From: Trichoplusia ni
Lineage: Eukaryota; Arthropoda; Insecta; Lepidoptera; Noctuidae
Direction: 5' to 3'
Assembly (NCBI RefSeq): GCF_003590095.1
Contig: NC_039487.1
Span: 13,189,794-13,253,793 of the forward strand
DNA: 64,000 nt
Shown piece after piece: positions 41,414 through 53,440 of the stretch; position 1 is the first letter of the stretch, and every line of letters starts with the position of its first letter. The notes below the pieces were generated by a model. That model made no database searches and was not told the origin of the DNA. It was given only the letters and a program-made list of their open reading frames with translations. The position numbers and the translations under genes were made by a program.

Positions 41414-43369
41414 TGAGTTAAATAATTTAGATTACAACATTCTTGTTGAGGTTACTTACATTAAATAATTTTATTAATTAAATTGTTATCTAATATTATC
41501 ACAATGTTGACAGAAATAGGTTAGTGACATGGTTCCCAACTTTTTTATAGTTTTAAGCCATTTAGAGGTCAACATTGATTGTAAATTGGATGATGACAAA
41601 ATTAGTTCTGCATGAAGTTTTTATTTTAAGAAATTTCATATTATTCTTGAGTAAGTACATAAATTTGATAAAACTTTTGTTAAGTTGTTATAAATTATGC
41701 ATTTTTTTCAGTTAACAAGTTATTGCTAATAAATATTACCATTCGTACTGTCTATCGTCCCACCAATCAAATTGATTCATTGTTTATTTGATGATGAAGC
41801 ATAGCAACTTTAAAACTATTTTAAAACATGTCTATAGTCGCCCTTAGCACGGCAAAGCCTGTTTATTAACTCTATTAATAAACAGAACGCATATAGACGA
41901 CAACAACTACTAATAAAACCGGCATAAACAACGCAGTTACTAAAAAAATATAAGCGAAAGAAGGTAAACAGAAAAAATCTAGCGAAATTCCCGCCATTCA
42001 TCTTCTATTTTTTTTTATTTCAACGTATTACTGCAATAGTGTTGCCTCCAACAGTTAAATATATAATTGAGGATGTAACTAACATTATTACAACATGGAA
42101 AACGGTACGTACCTAAAGAGTGAATGCACCGAGAAAACTTTATAATCCAATTACAAACAAATCTTAGCACATAACTTGATTATCTTCGATCTAAACACCA
42201 CAAACATGTAACTATTATCACTGTTGACAGTTGTTTCACAACACTTTTATTGTTATTGCACTCATTTTGTTTTTCAAAGCGAAATTAGCACAAGGAAAGG
42301 AAAACCAAATAACAAAAAAAAATAGCAAGCAAACAACCTTCTCCACTTAACGATTTGACATTGACGTTTATTTCTCTGTGTTGCCTAAGTAATACGGCAA
42401 AATACCCATATTTCAGAATGCGTTAAAAAACAAAACGCCTATTATTTTAAATTATTATGTATTACAATGAAAGGGTATTTTGAAGCAGAAGTAAAGGATA
42501 GAAAAAAAATCTTTTTTAGATAAAAATAGGCTTTTATGGGAAAACTGAAACATCAAAACAAAAGATTTATAGACTAAGAATAAACATAGTCAACCCATTT
42601 TCACACTACAGTATAAAACTTCTTGTGATAGCAGTAATTGCTTAGAATGAGGGTAAAAAATGATTCTTGTAACATTATTAAACGTCAAATAACGTTTTAT
42701 TATTGCCTTAACTCCAGCTAAATGTGCAATTAATGAGTAATTGACGTCAATTAATTAAATAGATCATCGTTTTAGTACTGACAATAAAATGTTATTGAGA
42801 GTTTAGGATTGAAAACACTTTAAATAACATACTTTTAAAAATTTACAATAGTTTTAAGAATTCAACAAAGTTTCTTATCATAACAGTGAATTTATTTCGC
42901 TTCAGATAATTGATAATGTGGCAGTAATGTCAATAGTAGCTGCGCCACCTATACTTATAACGGCCAAACTAAACCTAACTTAGATAAGAACCATTAGGAA
43001 TATCCATCCGCTAGGTGTCAACCGCTGACCTAGTTCCCTCGCCTAGTAAAAATAGCGGTCGACAATAGCTCAAGCACTATTTATAGTGCGTATCTAAAAA
43101 ATTCTCAAATCACACACTGTTATCTCGTTTTTTTTAAACATCACTCGAATACCGTCCGTTTGTCTGTCACGTCGTGGTTCGTAACGCGCAACTCACAAAA
43201 TCTACCTCCCATAGGACGTAAGTGCCACGGTAATCGATAAAACCTCGCGCTACAGACAATCCGTTGTTTTTCGTGTGAAATACCAGTGCCCTTTTAGTTG
43301 CCGCTAGAGATTTTAGTTTAGTAAACAAGGGAACATGTTATATTAGTGTTTAAAAGTGTTAGTAACAAA
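41414..43369. other. Upstream region of the boule-like gene
   Basis: No other gene recognised. It is AT-rich until about 42950, then more mixed. Within it, 42738-42753 is a perfect CRE-containing palindrome, and 'tatttatag' near 43078 could be a TATA-like element. The sequence before the start codon (43100-43369) is presumably 5' UTR or promoter. Confidence 0.5.
42738..42753. promoter_or_regulatory. CRE palindrome upstream of boule-like gene
   Basis: TAATTGACGTCAATTA is a perfect 16-base palindrome with the full cAMP response element TGACGTCA at its centre, about 630 bases before the start codon. Use is unproven. Confidence 0.35.
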
Positions 43370-43741
43370 ATGGAAAGTGTTAAAAGGTATATAAGGAGTG
43401 AGTCTGCGAGTTGCGCTCATATGGTTGAAGAAAGCGCTGCGAATAACAGAAAGACGGCCGATCCCCACGAGAAGCTGAAGGCGCTGCTGAACTCGCCCGA
43501 GGATGACACGGACGACACCCTGCCGCCCTCAGACGCACCCAAGTTCGGGACCGTCATACACAATAGGATCTTCGTGGGCGGGTTTTCCCTGACCACGACT
43601 GATGAGGACCTGTGGAAGTTCTTCTCTGGCTTCGCGACAGTCACCGCCGCCAGGGTCATCTACGACAGAGCCGGAGTCTCCAAGTGCTATGGATTCGTCA
43701 CATTCGCCAGCCCCAGGGTCGCGAGGCTGATCGTCAAACAG
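43370..43741 (+). CDS. boule/DAZ-like RNA-binding protein, first coding exon
   Basis: 124 codons from ATG 43370 (good context, aacaaaATGG) to a CAG|GTTTGT donor at 43742, phase 0. Residues 1-57 are polar and acidic. PKFGTVIHNRIFVGGF begins an RNA recognition motif: RNP2 is RIFVGG (66-71), and DRAGVSKCYGFVTF (99-112) contains RNP1. DRAGVSK-YGFVTF is the boule/DAZ signature; those proteins bind mRNA 3' UTRs in germ cells and control meiotic translation. RNP1 here has Cys where Gly is usual. The rest of the RRM, including strand 4 and any DAZ repeat, must be in later exons not found in this window. The exon is GC-rich against AT-rich flanks. It could be boule or a lepidopteran paralogue. Confidence 0.75.
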
Positions 43742-46700
43742 GTTTGTCCTTTATTAAAATACGCGTCTATGAAAATGTTTGATTAAAATACTGGAAGTTT
43801 TAATTCATGATGTGGTCGGTGTGTCTTAATGGGGATGAAAGAGGGGATTAAAATTGTTTGCGTTCATTGTTCCGAGCCATCGGACCGAGGACAATAAAGT
43901 TCAGAATATGTTGGGACAGCTCGATATTTATTATCTCTTTCTGTATTTAACGAGCTGCTTCAAATATTTCAGGTAGGTTAATTTACATGAAACGAAAATA
44001 TTTTTGGCTGGGCGATGTCCTTTGTTTTGGCTGCGTCGACGATACTTAAATGTAATAATTTTCGATATGTTCTTGTTTTCAATGACTTATTAAAGTAATT
44101 TAAATTTAGAGGCGTATCCAAATGAATTTTCCGTCGCTTGGAAGTATATACCCAAAATTTTCGCTCAATACATTAGGAGAAAATTTTCGCCGTAAGTACC
44201 TACTCGTACCTAGGTCAGGTGTTGCTAACTGGATACATTGCAAAAACACATTAATATACTGGCATTGAACTTCATATAGATCATAAATACATACGATAAT
44301 ACATTATCTAAAGAAACACATCGATAAGAGGTAAAATGACGTTTGAATGACAGATTACTTGCCGAGAATTAGAACACAATGGCTCAAGGATACATTATCA
44401 GATACGGCAGATTTATGTGACGAGTTTAGTACCGTGTTGAGGCAACATCTTATAACTGCACGTGTCTTAAGTCTTGTTAGGTTTATTTTTAAACCACGTG
44501 GTATCTTTGGGAAGTAGGCGATCCATACAATATTTTGGGCGTTGCTAAAATAACGGTATTGTTATAATTTGTCGCTTTTGTCTCCCGGAATTGAGTTTGC
44601 TTTTAGATTCTTTTGTTTTCAATTGGAAAACTACGCTCGTTCTTCATGTTCGAGTTTAAATAAATCTTTTGTGGTTTTGTCTTTATCGTTCACCTTTACC
44701 ACAATGAATAGTTATTGGATTTTATTTTATTTCATGTTCTAGACAGTTAAGTCTTTCTGATTTTTTGTTACAATACAAAAGTTATCTACCATTCTCAAAA
44801 CAGAATCGGAAATATCGATTCCTAGTTTGCTCCACAATTAACAGACTCAACATGGTCCAAACATTTTGGTTTAATAATCGACTTCGGGTTCGACACAATC
44901 TAATTTTGTCCGAACCAAAATAATATACTGCAATCCGGAGTTCACAGTGTCTGTTCAATTTTAGACTTCGCGATCAATAGCCTAGACTGTGTATAGCCCA
45001 AACTTGGACAGCCTGTACTTACAGAAAACATTCCGTTTGCATTAGCCATTAACTTAACTACTTAGTACCAGAAGGCAATCACATGCATTCATAAATAAGG
45101 CACTAACATGTTATTAATGACTCCTAAGCAGATTACAGCAGGCTTTGCTAATGAGTTTATGTTTAAATCAAACCACGGAAAAAGTTATCCTGTGTAGCGT
45201 ACGCGAAGCCTTCAACAAATACAGCTAATTAAAGGCGATTAAAAATTAAAACCAGATAATTAGAATGTAGAAGTGATCGGGTATCTATCAGGAGTTTTTT
45301 TATATCTTGTATTCATTCGTCTTTTGTTTTAAGCCATAATTATAATAAAAATGCGTGAATTAATAATTGAGGCCTGTGAAAGATCTTGACTGTTTTTTAA
45401 GGTTCTCATCCACTTGTTATAACTTTTAGCTAAAAGCAAAAAAGGCTGTGTTTCGTTGGGCTAGTGGTAGTATTCCTATATTGCGTTAACCGATACGCGG
45501 TCTCCTCTCAATGATCCCTCTGATGAAGTTTAGATAGGCTTAAAAGGTAGCTAGCTGGGTTGAACTAGGTGCAGAAGGTGGCATACCGGGCATTATGGCA
45601 CTTCTTGAAGAAGGCCTATGCCCAGTGGTGGGCCGCAATGGCTGAGGTGATTGATTGCGTCAAATTCAATAAAACCCTATCAATCTCAATTGAACCATAC
45701 AGCCTTTTGAGCATACAAACAAGCTTTTCAAAGATGTCCAGTCCTTAAGCTCCAAAGTAGGGCGAGGTCTAACCACAAAGGTCCAAGCGAACTTTACAAT
45801 ATTTGCATAGATGTAGATTGAAGGTAGGCATAAAAAATATCTTGATTTCGATCAATCAAACCGGGTTTACGATCTGACGTACTGATAGTGTAGTTATGGG
45901 CTGCGCACTAAGCAAAACATAGCGAACTCTGACGAATCGGGTTTTTGTAAATATTTTTGCTAACATGGTGACTGGTGATAAGGCTGATGAAGGATCGGCA
46001 ACATTTAATATTATTGATAGTGATGAATTCCTTTTCCAGTTGATTTCTGATAATGTGAAATAGTCTTTTTTATACAAATGAATTATGAACTTGGTGTACT
46101 CGCTTAATAATTGTTACGGAAGACTTCATTTTAAAAGAAACATTTTTGTCCCCTTTGTGTAGGTATTAAAATAAATACATTTAACAGTATTATTTTTTTC
46201 TGTGTCATAGAGCTTAAATTTTGGCTCAAATACATATCTGGTATTATATTGTTCAGAATAGGAATAAAACTGCAATATAACTAGTTTGACAATAATATAA
46301 TATGTGGTGTTGTCCATAAATTTCGGAATTATATTAAGCACACAATACTGTGACCTTATCCTTTCGCATGACCTTAAAACAAAGCTGGCACTAACACAAC
46401 ACCGGAAAACCAAATACATAAAGAGTTTATGTTATGAAAATTGTACATTTTTAATACTTATATTTTAGGCGGACTCCTGATAGCCAGTCTCTTGTCCATG
46501 TCGTATTTTGAGAAGGTATGGATATATTTTTAAATATATCTTTGATAGTACTTTCTCCTCAAAAAGAAATAGGAAATAATATTCAATTAGGTAGGTTCTA
46601 TTTAAATTTATAGGTTCTAAAAAAAGTGCTCTCATCCAACCTTCTTTTGCTAACCTAGCCTCTTCTGCCTATCTCATTCAATTCCAAGGATATTTATACA

Positions 46701-46881
46701 TTTAAGCAGCGGCAAATATTGTTCTTCATATCAAGAAACAAAAGACAAGCGCATCGCTGATCCCGTTGTTACTGCGTCCATTTACCAATTACTGACAAGA
46801 ATACTTTCCTTGTACCTATAAATCTATATTTTTTCTTTTTCATAGAAATAGATTCGCAAAAATTTTATGATTATAGAAATA
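43742..46881 (+). other. Intron of boule-like gene
   Basis: Begins with a GTTTGT donor. No second exon recognised. 45540-45655 ends in 'gaaggcctatgcccagtggt', a LINE/SINE 3' end described separately. The remainder is AT-rich without supported features. Confidence 0.5.
45540..45655 (+). repeat. RTE-type LINE or SINE 3' end
   Basis: 'ttcttgaagaaggcctatgc' then 'ccagtggtgggccgcaatgg' and 'ctgaggtgatt' match a 3' end used by several lepidopteran LINE/SINE families. No coding remains. Confidence 0.55.
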
Positions 46882-47275
46882 CTAGCTAACCCAGCAAACG
46901 TAGTTCAGAGGGTCCACCACCATGTCAAGTAATTGTATGTGGAAGCGTGACAGCGCTATACATTGTATAGAGCGTCATCTCTGTTACACACCTGCAAAAC
47001 TACTACTTTAAGATGTGGCGGTAAGGCCAAAGCTTCTTTTCTGACCGCAATAATCACTGTAATAGGAAACTTTTGGAAAATGACATCGGATTATTAGGTT
47101 TTTTCTGAAGCAAGAATTTCCAAATCCTGATTTTGTACCTAACCTTAACTTTACCTTTTAAAGCAAGAAATGATGGATTCTTGAAATCCGCAGAAATCTT
47201 GTAACCGAATGTCTGCATTATTTCAGATTCATTTTTATTTGAAACTCCATGTTAGCTAAGCCACGGGCAAAAGCT
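46882..47275. mobile_element. Two facing Helitron 3' ends
   Basis: At 46882 the plus strand reads 'ctagctaacccagcaaacg', the reverse of the 3' end of the Helitron family at 62245-62509. At 47258-47275 'ccacgggcaaaagctag' is the 3' end of another Helitron on the plus strand. Neither 5' end was found. The order suggests nested or rearranged copies. Confidence 0.5.
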
Positions 47276-47836
47276 AGTAGATAATAAACTCCCGATAAGG
47301 TACACTTGCTCAGCTCATCGAAGAAGCAATTCCCGTGTAATAGGAAAGCATCCATTGTTATTTTCCACTCTGACCGATTTCCCTTGGTACGGGGAAATTC
47401 TAAGGCACTGATATTAATGTTGGTACAATACCTGGCGAACAAATGTTTTCTTTTCAAAGCTTTGAAAGAAGGAATTATGCTGTATTCTCCTATGGGTATA
47501 TTAGGTATTTTTTATAGTAATTTTCTTGTGGCTGAATCATTCTTAAATGATGTTATGGCTTACTTTCGGGGTCACTTACCACGGTCGCGAGTCGAACTTG
47601 TACCAAACAGTTCGACTCGCGACCTGAAACTAATCGGTCAATCCTGATACTCTCTCATTTGGACCGATTTTGAAATAGGAAAATATCACTTCGTTTTTCG
47701 GAATAGTCACTACATTCTAAATACTTTTTTAGGAGAATAATTTATTTACTTATACAAATTAATTATCTTCCCAAAAAAATTACATCAAATATAAACTGAC
47801 CTTCTTTTAGTATGGTTGATTTACAACCTGGTATCA
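47276..47836. other. Intronic or intergenic, short inverted repeat
   Basis: No gene recognised. At 47584-47625 'ggtcgcgagtcgaacttg' is followed by 'cagttcgactcgcgacc', an inverted repeat of about 16 bases. The open frame across it has no domain. Confidence 0.5.
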
Positions 47837-47844
47837 GACTTCTC

Positions 47845-48102
47845 CAGGGCCGGATCTAGCGACCCAGGGGCCCCGAGGCAACAGAGGAGTGGGGGCCCCC
47901 TTGGTTCAAGTTATTTTAATCTAGTAAAAATGTATCGAGCTTTTTTTAGATGCATAGTGTCAATAATGTGGGTTTCTACCGTGGTTTCATATGTTTTTTT
48001 ATTTCATCGGGAGTGCTGGGCCCCTAGTCGTAATGGTGGGCCCCTGGTCATAGTGGGCTCCTAGGCACTGGCCTAAAGTGCCTTATGGATGATACGGCAC
48101 TG
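47845..48102 (+). mobile_element. hAT-type MITE with 8-bp target duplication
   Basis: 258 bp. Ends are CAGGGCCGGATC and, in reverse complement, CAGTGCCGTATC, imperfect terminal inverted repeats of the hAT type. Flanks are gacttctc (47837-47844) and gacttttc (48103-48110), an 8-base duplication with one difference. GC-rich, with repeated 'gggcccc'. No transposase. Confidence 0.85.
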
Positions 48103-48110
48103 GACTTTTC

Positions 48111-49799
48111 AACCACTCGGATTGCTCACACCGAGCTACAAAGTTAAGAAGTTTAAAAACTAATCTTTAATACCACGAAGTAAACAGATTTGTTTTTATT
48201 ATAAAATCTTACTTACCTACGTTGCCAGATTATTTGCCATTCAGTGTCGGAGACTTGCCAGAGTTGCCAGTGTTGCCAGGCTTCTGGCGGGTCTCCGTGC
48301 CAGTTTACATAATAAATGTCTTCTTGGGACACAAAATGACATTCTTAAAAGAATTTGGTTTTACATGCATTGCCTTATCTTTTGGTAGTAAGCATGAGTT
48401 TCGGGAAATTAGACCTTAACCTACATTGATAATAATCAAAATCGTAAAGCATTGTCACTGTCAATTGAAGGACTAAGTTTAGACCGTCTTCTTTATCTTG
48501 CTCTATCAACAAGAAAAAGCGGTTTAATGGGTTTTACTTACAATACGTAATATTTAATATAAATTACTTACCAAACAATAGGCAATATTCTTCATTATGG
48601 CCGTAAATTACCCCGAGGTCTCATAAAAATGTTAACGACGCATAATTACGGTGCACAATAAAAAAATGGTCTATTTCCACCATCGACAACTTCGCATAAG
48701 TTTCAATTTCTGTTAAATTCCCGACTCAGCACTCGAACCCAACACTTCGAAAATAATTATCCTAAAAACCATTCGTTTATACGAAACCTCATCCTGAAGT
48801 TGCAACGTTTCGTTATAAGCCGTTTAATGTATTTGGGGCTTTTCGAAATGAGGTTTTTGACTGCGGACTCACCTTGTCGGGGAAACCTTTTGGGTGTAAC
48901 ATTAATATAATATTATTATTATATTTAGATATATTATGTTATATTGTACCGGTTATGGCTACGTTTAGATGAGGAATGTCACATATGTTTGTTAAGATTT
49001 ACAAAATCTATTATGATTACGTCCAAAACTTAGCGGTTCTCACTTTTATGCTTGGGTCCAACTAAAAATACCGCTAGCCAAATACCATGCCTAAAAAAAT
49101 ACAACAGGACCCACTGACTAATGCTATTTACTGTTACTTACTTCTCACTTTTCCGATAGAAAATTTAAGGATTCGTTTCTTCTTTTCATCTTATCTTTAA
49201 CTTATTACCTTACTCTTTAATTAAAAAAGAAACATTTGAGACATACAAATCACATATAATCATTACCAGTTAACCGAGTTCCAATTCTTATATAAACGAT
49301 ATCTCCTATCTCCCGTTTATATTATAACAGCCATATAAACCAGCTTACAATGTTAATCAGTGTTATTAACATGTACATAATACAATGATTACAACATTAT
49401 TTCTGAACGGTTCATATCTGCATCCAATTTGAGAGATCGGGTCAATGATTTCCACTCCAATTTTCGATCTCGGTCACTTTACGTATAATGTACGGTTATT
49501 ATCAAGCGTATTACGATATTACACCCACAGGAGTTGGTAGGATACTGCATTGAGGTTCTTCAATGGTTTTTGTAAAGATTTTCTGCTTTTGAGCAAATAT
49601 TCCAGTTTTTAAAAGAGTATTTTGTTTTCAGGATTTTTTTAATTTCTTTATTCCTCTCAGTCTGCTTAGAGACTGATATCATTATAGTATCGATGAAATC
49701 TTAATTATGAAATACGTCAGGAGACAAAAATAATCCAGGCATAAATAAATAAATGCGGACAACATCACATACATTGTTCTGAACCCAAAGTAAGTTGCT
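48111..49799. other. Intronic or intergenic, nothing recognised
   Basis: The frame at 48222-48419 includes a short 'gttgccag' repetition (48254-48278) but no domain. The remainder is AT-rich. Confidence 0.4.
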
Positions 49800-49976
49800 A
49801 AAGCACTTGTGTTATGGAATTCAGATACAACGAAGCCACAAACACCCAGACCCGAGACAATGTATAAATGTGAATTTTTATATTGACCCGACCGGGGATC
49901 GAACCCGGGACCTCAGAGCTAGCGACACCTTGAAACCGGTGCGTACGCCACTCGACCACGGAGGTCGTCGAATGTA
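49800..49976 (-). mobile_element. tRNA-derived SINE
   Basis: On the minus strand, A box 'cgtggtcgagtggcgtacgc' and B box GGGTTCGATCCCC with tRNA-like spacing, then 'ggtcgggtcaatataaaaat' and a body with 'gtgtttgtggcttcgttgta'. The acceptor stem does not pair, so it is not a functional tRNA gene. Confidence 0.8.
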
Positions 49977-52900
49977 TTTGCCATCCATACATATTTTTCT
50001 TTTTGCCCTGTTTGGACAGGTCCCTTAGTGCCGCGAGTTCGACTTACATTTAACTGCTTATTATGCATATACACTACTTCTTCTTTAGTTACTACACTAC
50101 CTACCTAAATACCTAGTTACTAATCCCAAGCAACAATACTGTTCTGAACTTTTTCATCTCCCTTCAGTTCGAAGACAAAACCTCTAGGCCGAACTATTAG
50201 GAGATTATTGTTGGCAATTAGTTAATTAGGGTGTACGCAATAATAGATTGTATCGAATCGTGCCAAAACTTGTAAATAGTGTCGGTTTGAATCATCATTG
50301 ATAGCCTATTTCTCTGTGGGATTCATTACTAAATGAAAAGCAACTCGAAAATTACATTTGTGTTCTGAATACTCTGTTTTTTAGTGTTAGTCCAAAATAT
50401 GTTAGGGCTTTTTGCTATTTTGTAATACCAATGTCCCTTTTTTTCTGCAATATAGAAATCACTGATAGTGTTTCGGCAACGTAGTCTATCCTTTTCCACT
50501 TTACTACTGTTCTATTTTTCATTTTTGACATCTTTTCTGAACATCAAAAACAACCATACAAAATATTTAACCAAATCTTCCATACCTAAATACTCAACTC
50601 TTTTTTTCTCTACCGAAGGGAAAATAGGCTATGTGGACACGTCAAAGATATTTTTACCCAAAAAAAGGGGAGATTACTTAGTACTCTTGGTAGCAGACAG
50701 GTAGCAACCCAACCCACGTCATTGTCAAGCGGTGACGTCATATTAAAAAAGTACAGAACTTTTTTTACGAATTGAGGTTTTTTCAGAAGCACCGCTAACC
50801 TTTCGGATGAATGGGGATGTCGGTACTTGTATTATATGTTAAAATGTACCCTTGATTAATCTTGCGTCCTTTTCTGATCAAAGGGTAAAAAAATCTTTCT
50901 TCTCTGTCTTCGGGTTGAATATTTAACTGAATATAAATCGGACACGCGATATAGCTCTTTCGTTAATTGGGAAACTATACCTTTACGTTTATTTTAAAAT
51001 GGGCAACAGCCCAAGAAAGTGGCAATATGTTTTGGTCGAGAAACATGATCAACGTATGATTTAACAAATACTTCGATTCGAATCCGTTGGTAACTGGCGG
51101 AGCCCATGAAAATGGCACATGCAAGCTTCAGACTTTCTGTTTTGAAGCAGTATTTTGAAAAAAAAAAAATCATTTTCAGTAAGGGATGACCATGAAAGCG
51201 ATGTTGATAATGGTTACTAAGTGGTTTCTTAGGTTTACGCGAATGTTAGACATTGAAATAAAACTACTTTTACTGATTTCATCGCGGTTTAATTTTAGAT
51301 TTTGGTTCCCGACGTTTCGACACCTTTGCAGGTATCATGGTCACGGGCAGACTGAATATACGGTCTATGGATACTAACACAGATCCTTCATAGAAAAGCG
51401 ACTATTACAAGTAATATACATCAGAAACATAGCTAAACAACATCAAAACCATTAGCAAACACTCACCACCATCAATCAAACACCATCACCCCAATCTACA
51501 ATCTTTCCATCTCGATACAAAATCCCAAGAAACTTTACACTTTACAAAAATACTTGAAACTGTCAAAGGGGATATAAAAATGCCTTCGAGAGCGGTGAGT
51601 GAGTCTCGACGTCGAGGCGTTATAAGAGTACTTGAAAACTGAAGCACAAGAGGAATGTCTACAGTGAGGAACAATGGCCGTTCTGTAGCCATCGTGTATT
51701 TATTTAGCTATCGATTTTTCGAGATTTTTTGGGTGATTCAAATTTTGGCTGAGATTTTTGCTGTTATACAGACTCGATTTGGTGGAACTGTTACAAGGAA
51801 AGTGTTTTGTTTATGGTTCTATAATTTTATTGGGGTTTTTTTAACGTTAGCCTGTAATTTCCACCCTAGTTTTGGTTTTTTGATAAAAGTAGTTAACTTA
51901 AAATTGATCACTCAGTGATTATAGGTAATTAGTGTTTTCTTAATTAAACTCAATCCTATCATACCTTCCTCGGATGGTTTTTCCCTTTCTTCTTTTTCTC
52001 TTTATCCATTTTCTCCAGAGACGTCCGTCCGTTCTACTCATTTTCTCTTTCTTGAGGACTTTCCTGATCGTCACCTCCATGCTAATGGGGTGTGCTGCGG
52101 CTGGCTGCTCCCAACTCTGTTTGAAGCCCTTTATTGGTCATATGTTTGTCATCTCGTCACGCGTCAACACGTTTCTGTACCACTTACTCCCGCTGAATCA
52201 TTTGATATAAAAAAGTAACACCACTCATTAATCATGCCAATTTCGATTACCATTACACAATATTACATACATAGCTACAAAACCAAAGTAATTCTTCACA
52301 GACGTAAGAAGCTTGAAATGATAGTCTAATATAAATTCATTCATTAATCTCCAAAATGTAGGTCAGAATCCCCCAAGGATCATTTATCCCCATCATATAA
52401 CACACCTAGTCAATGAAACTCGAGTTATTTATTTACCTCATCAATTTAAATAACCACAACAAACGCTGGCGAACACTAATTTATCAATAAAAATATAAAT
52501 CCAAAATAATATTTTAGCGAAACACTTATAATCGTAGATTTGTTTTCAGATATTGTCCAAAATGAAATCCATTTGTTACCGGTTGCGTGCGACAGGTTAA
52601 TAATATAGCGGGGTAAGGGTGGGGTATTATTACCAGCGGGGACTGTTGTGGTTTCGTTCACTTTCAAGCAAGACCACGTCTTAAAGTAGGCGTGATTACA
52701 ATGAGAAGTAAACTCGAATGGTGATGATGTGAATGCCAGTGCAATGGTTGGTTTGGATGAATGAAAAACTTACCTTTTGAGATGAACTTTTAATAATGGT
52801 AGACATACCGGAGAGTAATAGCTAAAAAATCTGATTAATGTTTAGCTTTGAGCCTTTTAATGTCCAATATTCTCGAAAAAATCAATCAGATTCTTTTTAG

Positions 52901-53019
52901 CACTTATCACTTTTTTTGTGAATGCTGGTTAACCAGTAATTGGCGACTGTGTAAGCCTTAGACATAATTATCAATATACATAAGCATTACTGTACACAGA
53001 AGCTGTTGGTAAACCTATA
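49977..53019. other. Intronic or intergenic, nothing recognised
   Basis: AT-rich. Several frames of 60-90 codons (50468, 51186, 51655, 51974) have no recognisable domain, conserved motif or splice context. I see no gene. Confidence 0.4.
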
Positions 53020-53440
53020 TCTATACATATAATAAAATTGTAGAAAAGTGAAAACTGTACATTGAATATTTTTTTTAAAGAATAATTGCTGGGTGGTCTA
53101 CGAATGATTCCGAAGCCGAAAATATGATTTTTAGAATTTTTGTCTGTTTGTCTGTTTGTCTGTATGTATGTCCGGAAAGATCTCGGAAAGTACTGGATAG
53201 ATTTGATTCAAATTTTCAGAGAATATCAACAAGAGGTCCGGTCAACATACTTTTTACTTATTATCTCGCTTTTCCTTACAGGGGGTGAGCAGGAGCCTTT
53301 TATATCTACCAATAAATATCATATTATCTCATAAACTACTGAATAGATTTCATTCAAATTTGGCATGAACATTGTCGAACGCTTGATTCAACATATATAT
53401 AAAAACCATAACGCTACTATGCGGGGGGCATGAACAGTAA
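53020..53440 (+). mobile_element. Helitron-like repeat
   Basis: Starts A|TCTATACATATAATAAAATT, continues with 'tgaaaactgtacattgaata', 'gctgggtggtctacgaatga' and a GTCTGTTT microsatellite, as in a common lepidopteran repeat with Helitron-like start. The 3' end was not identified, so the end is approximate. Confidence 0.55.

Noticed and set aside
43346..43369. Longer N-terminus for the boule-like protein from a GTG at 43346
   Set aside because: A GTG start is not expected here; the ATG at 43370 has a strong context and leaves a normal 5' UTR.
48222..48419. Small secreted protein
   Set aside because: The frame depends on a short 'gttgccag' repetition, has no signal peptide or domain, and sits in repeat-rich DNA.
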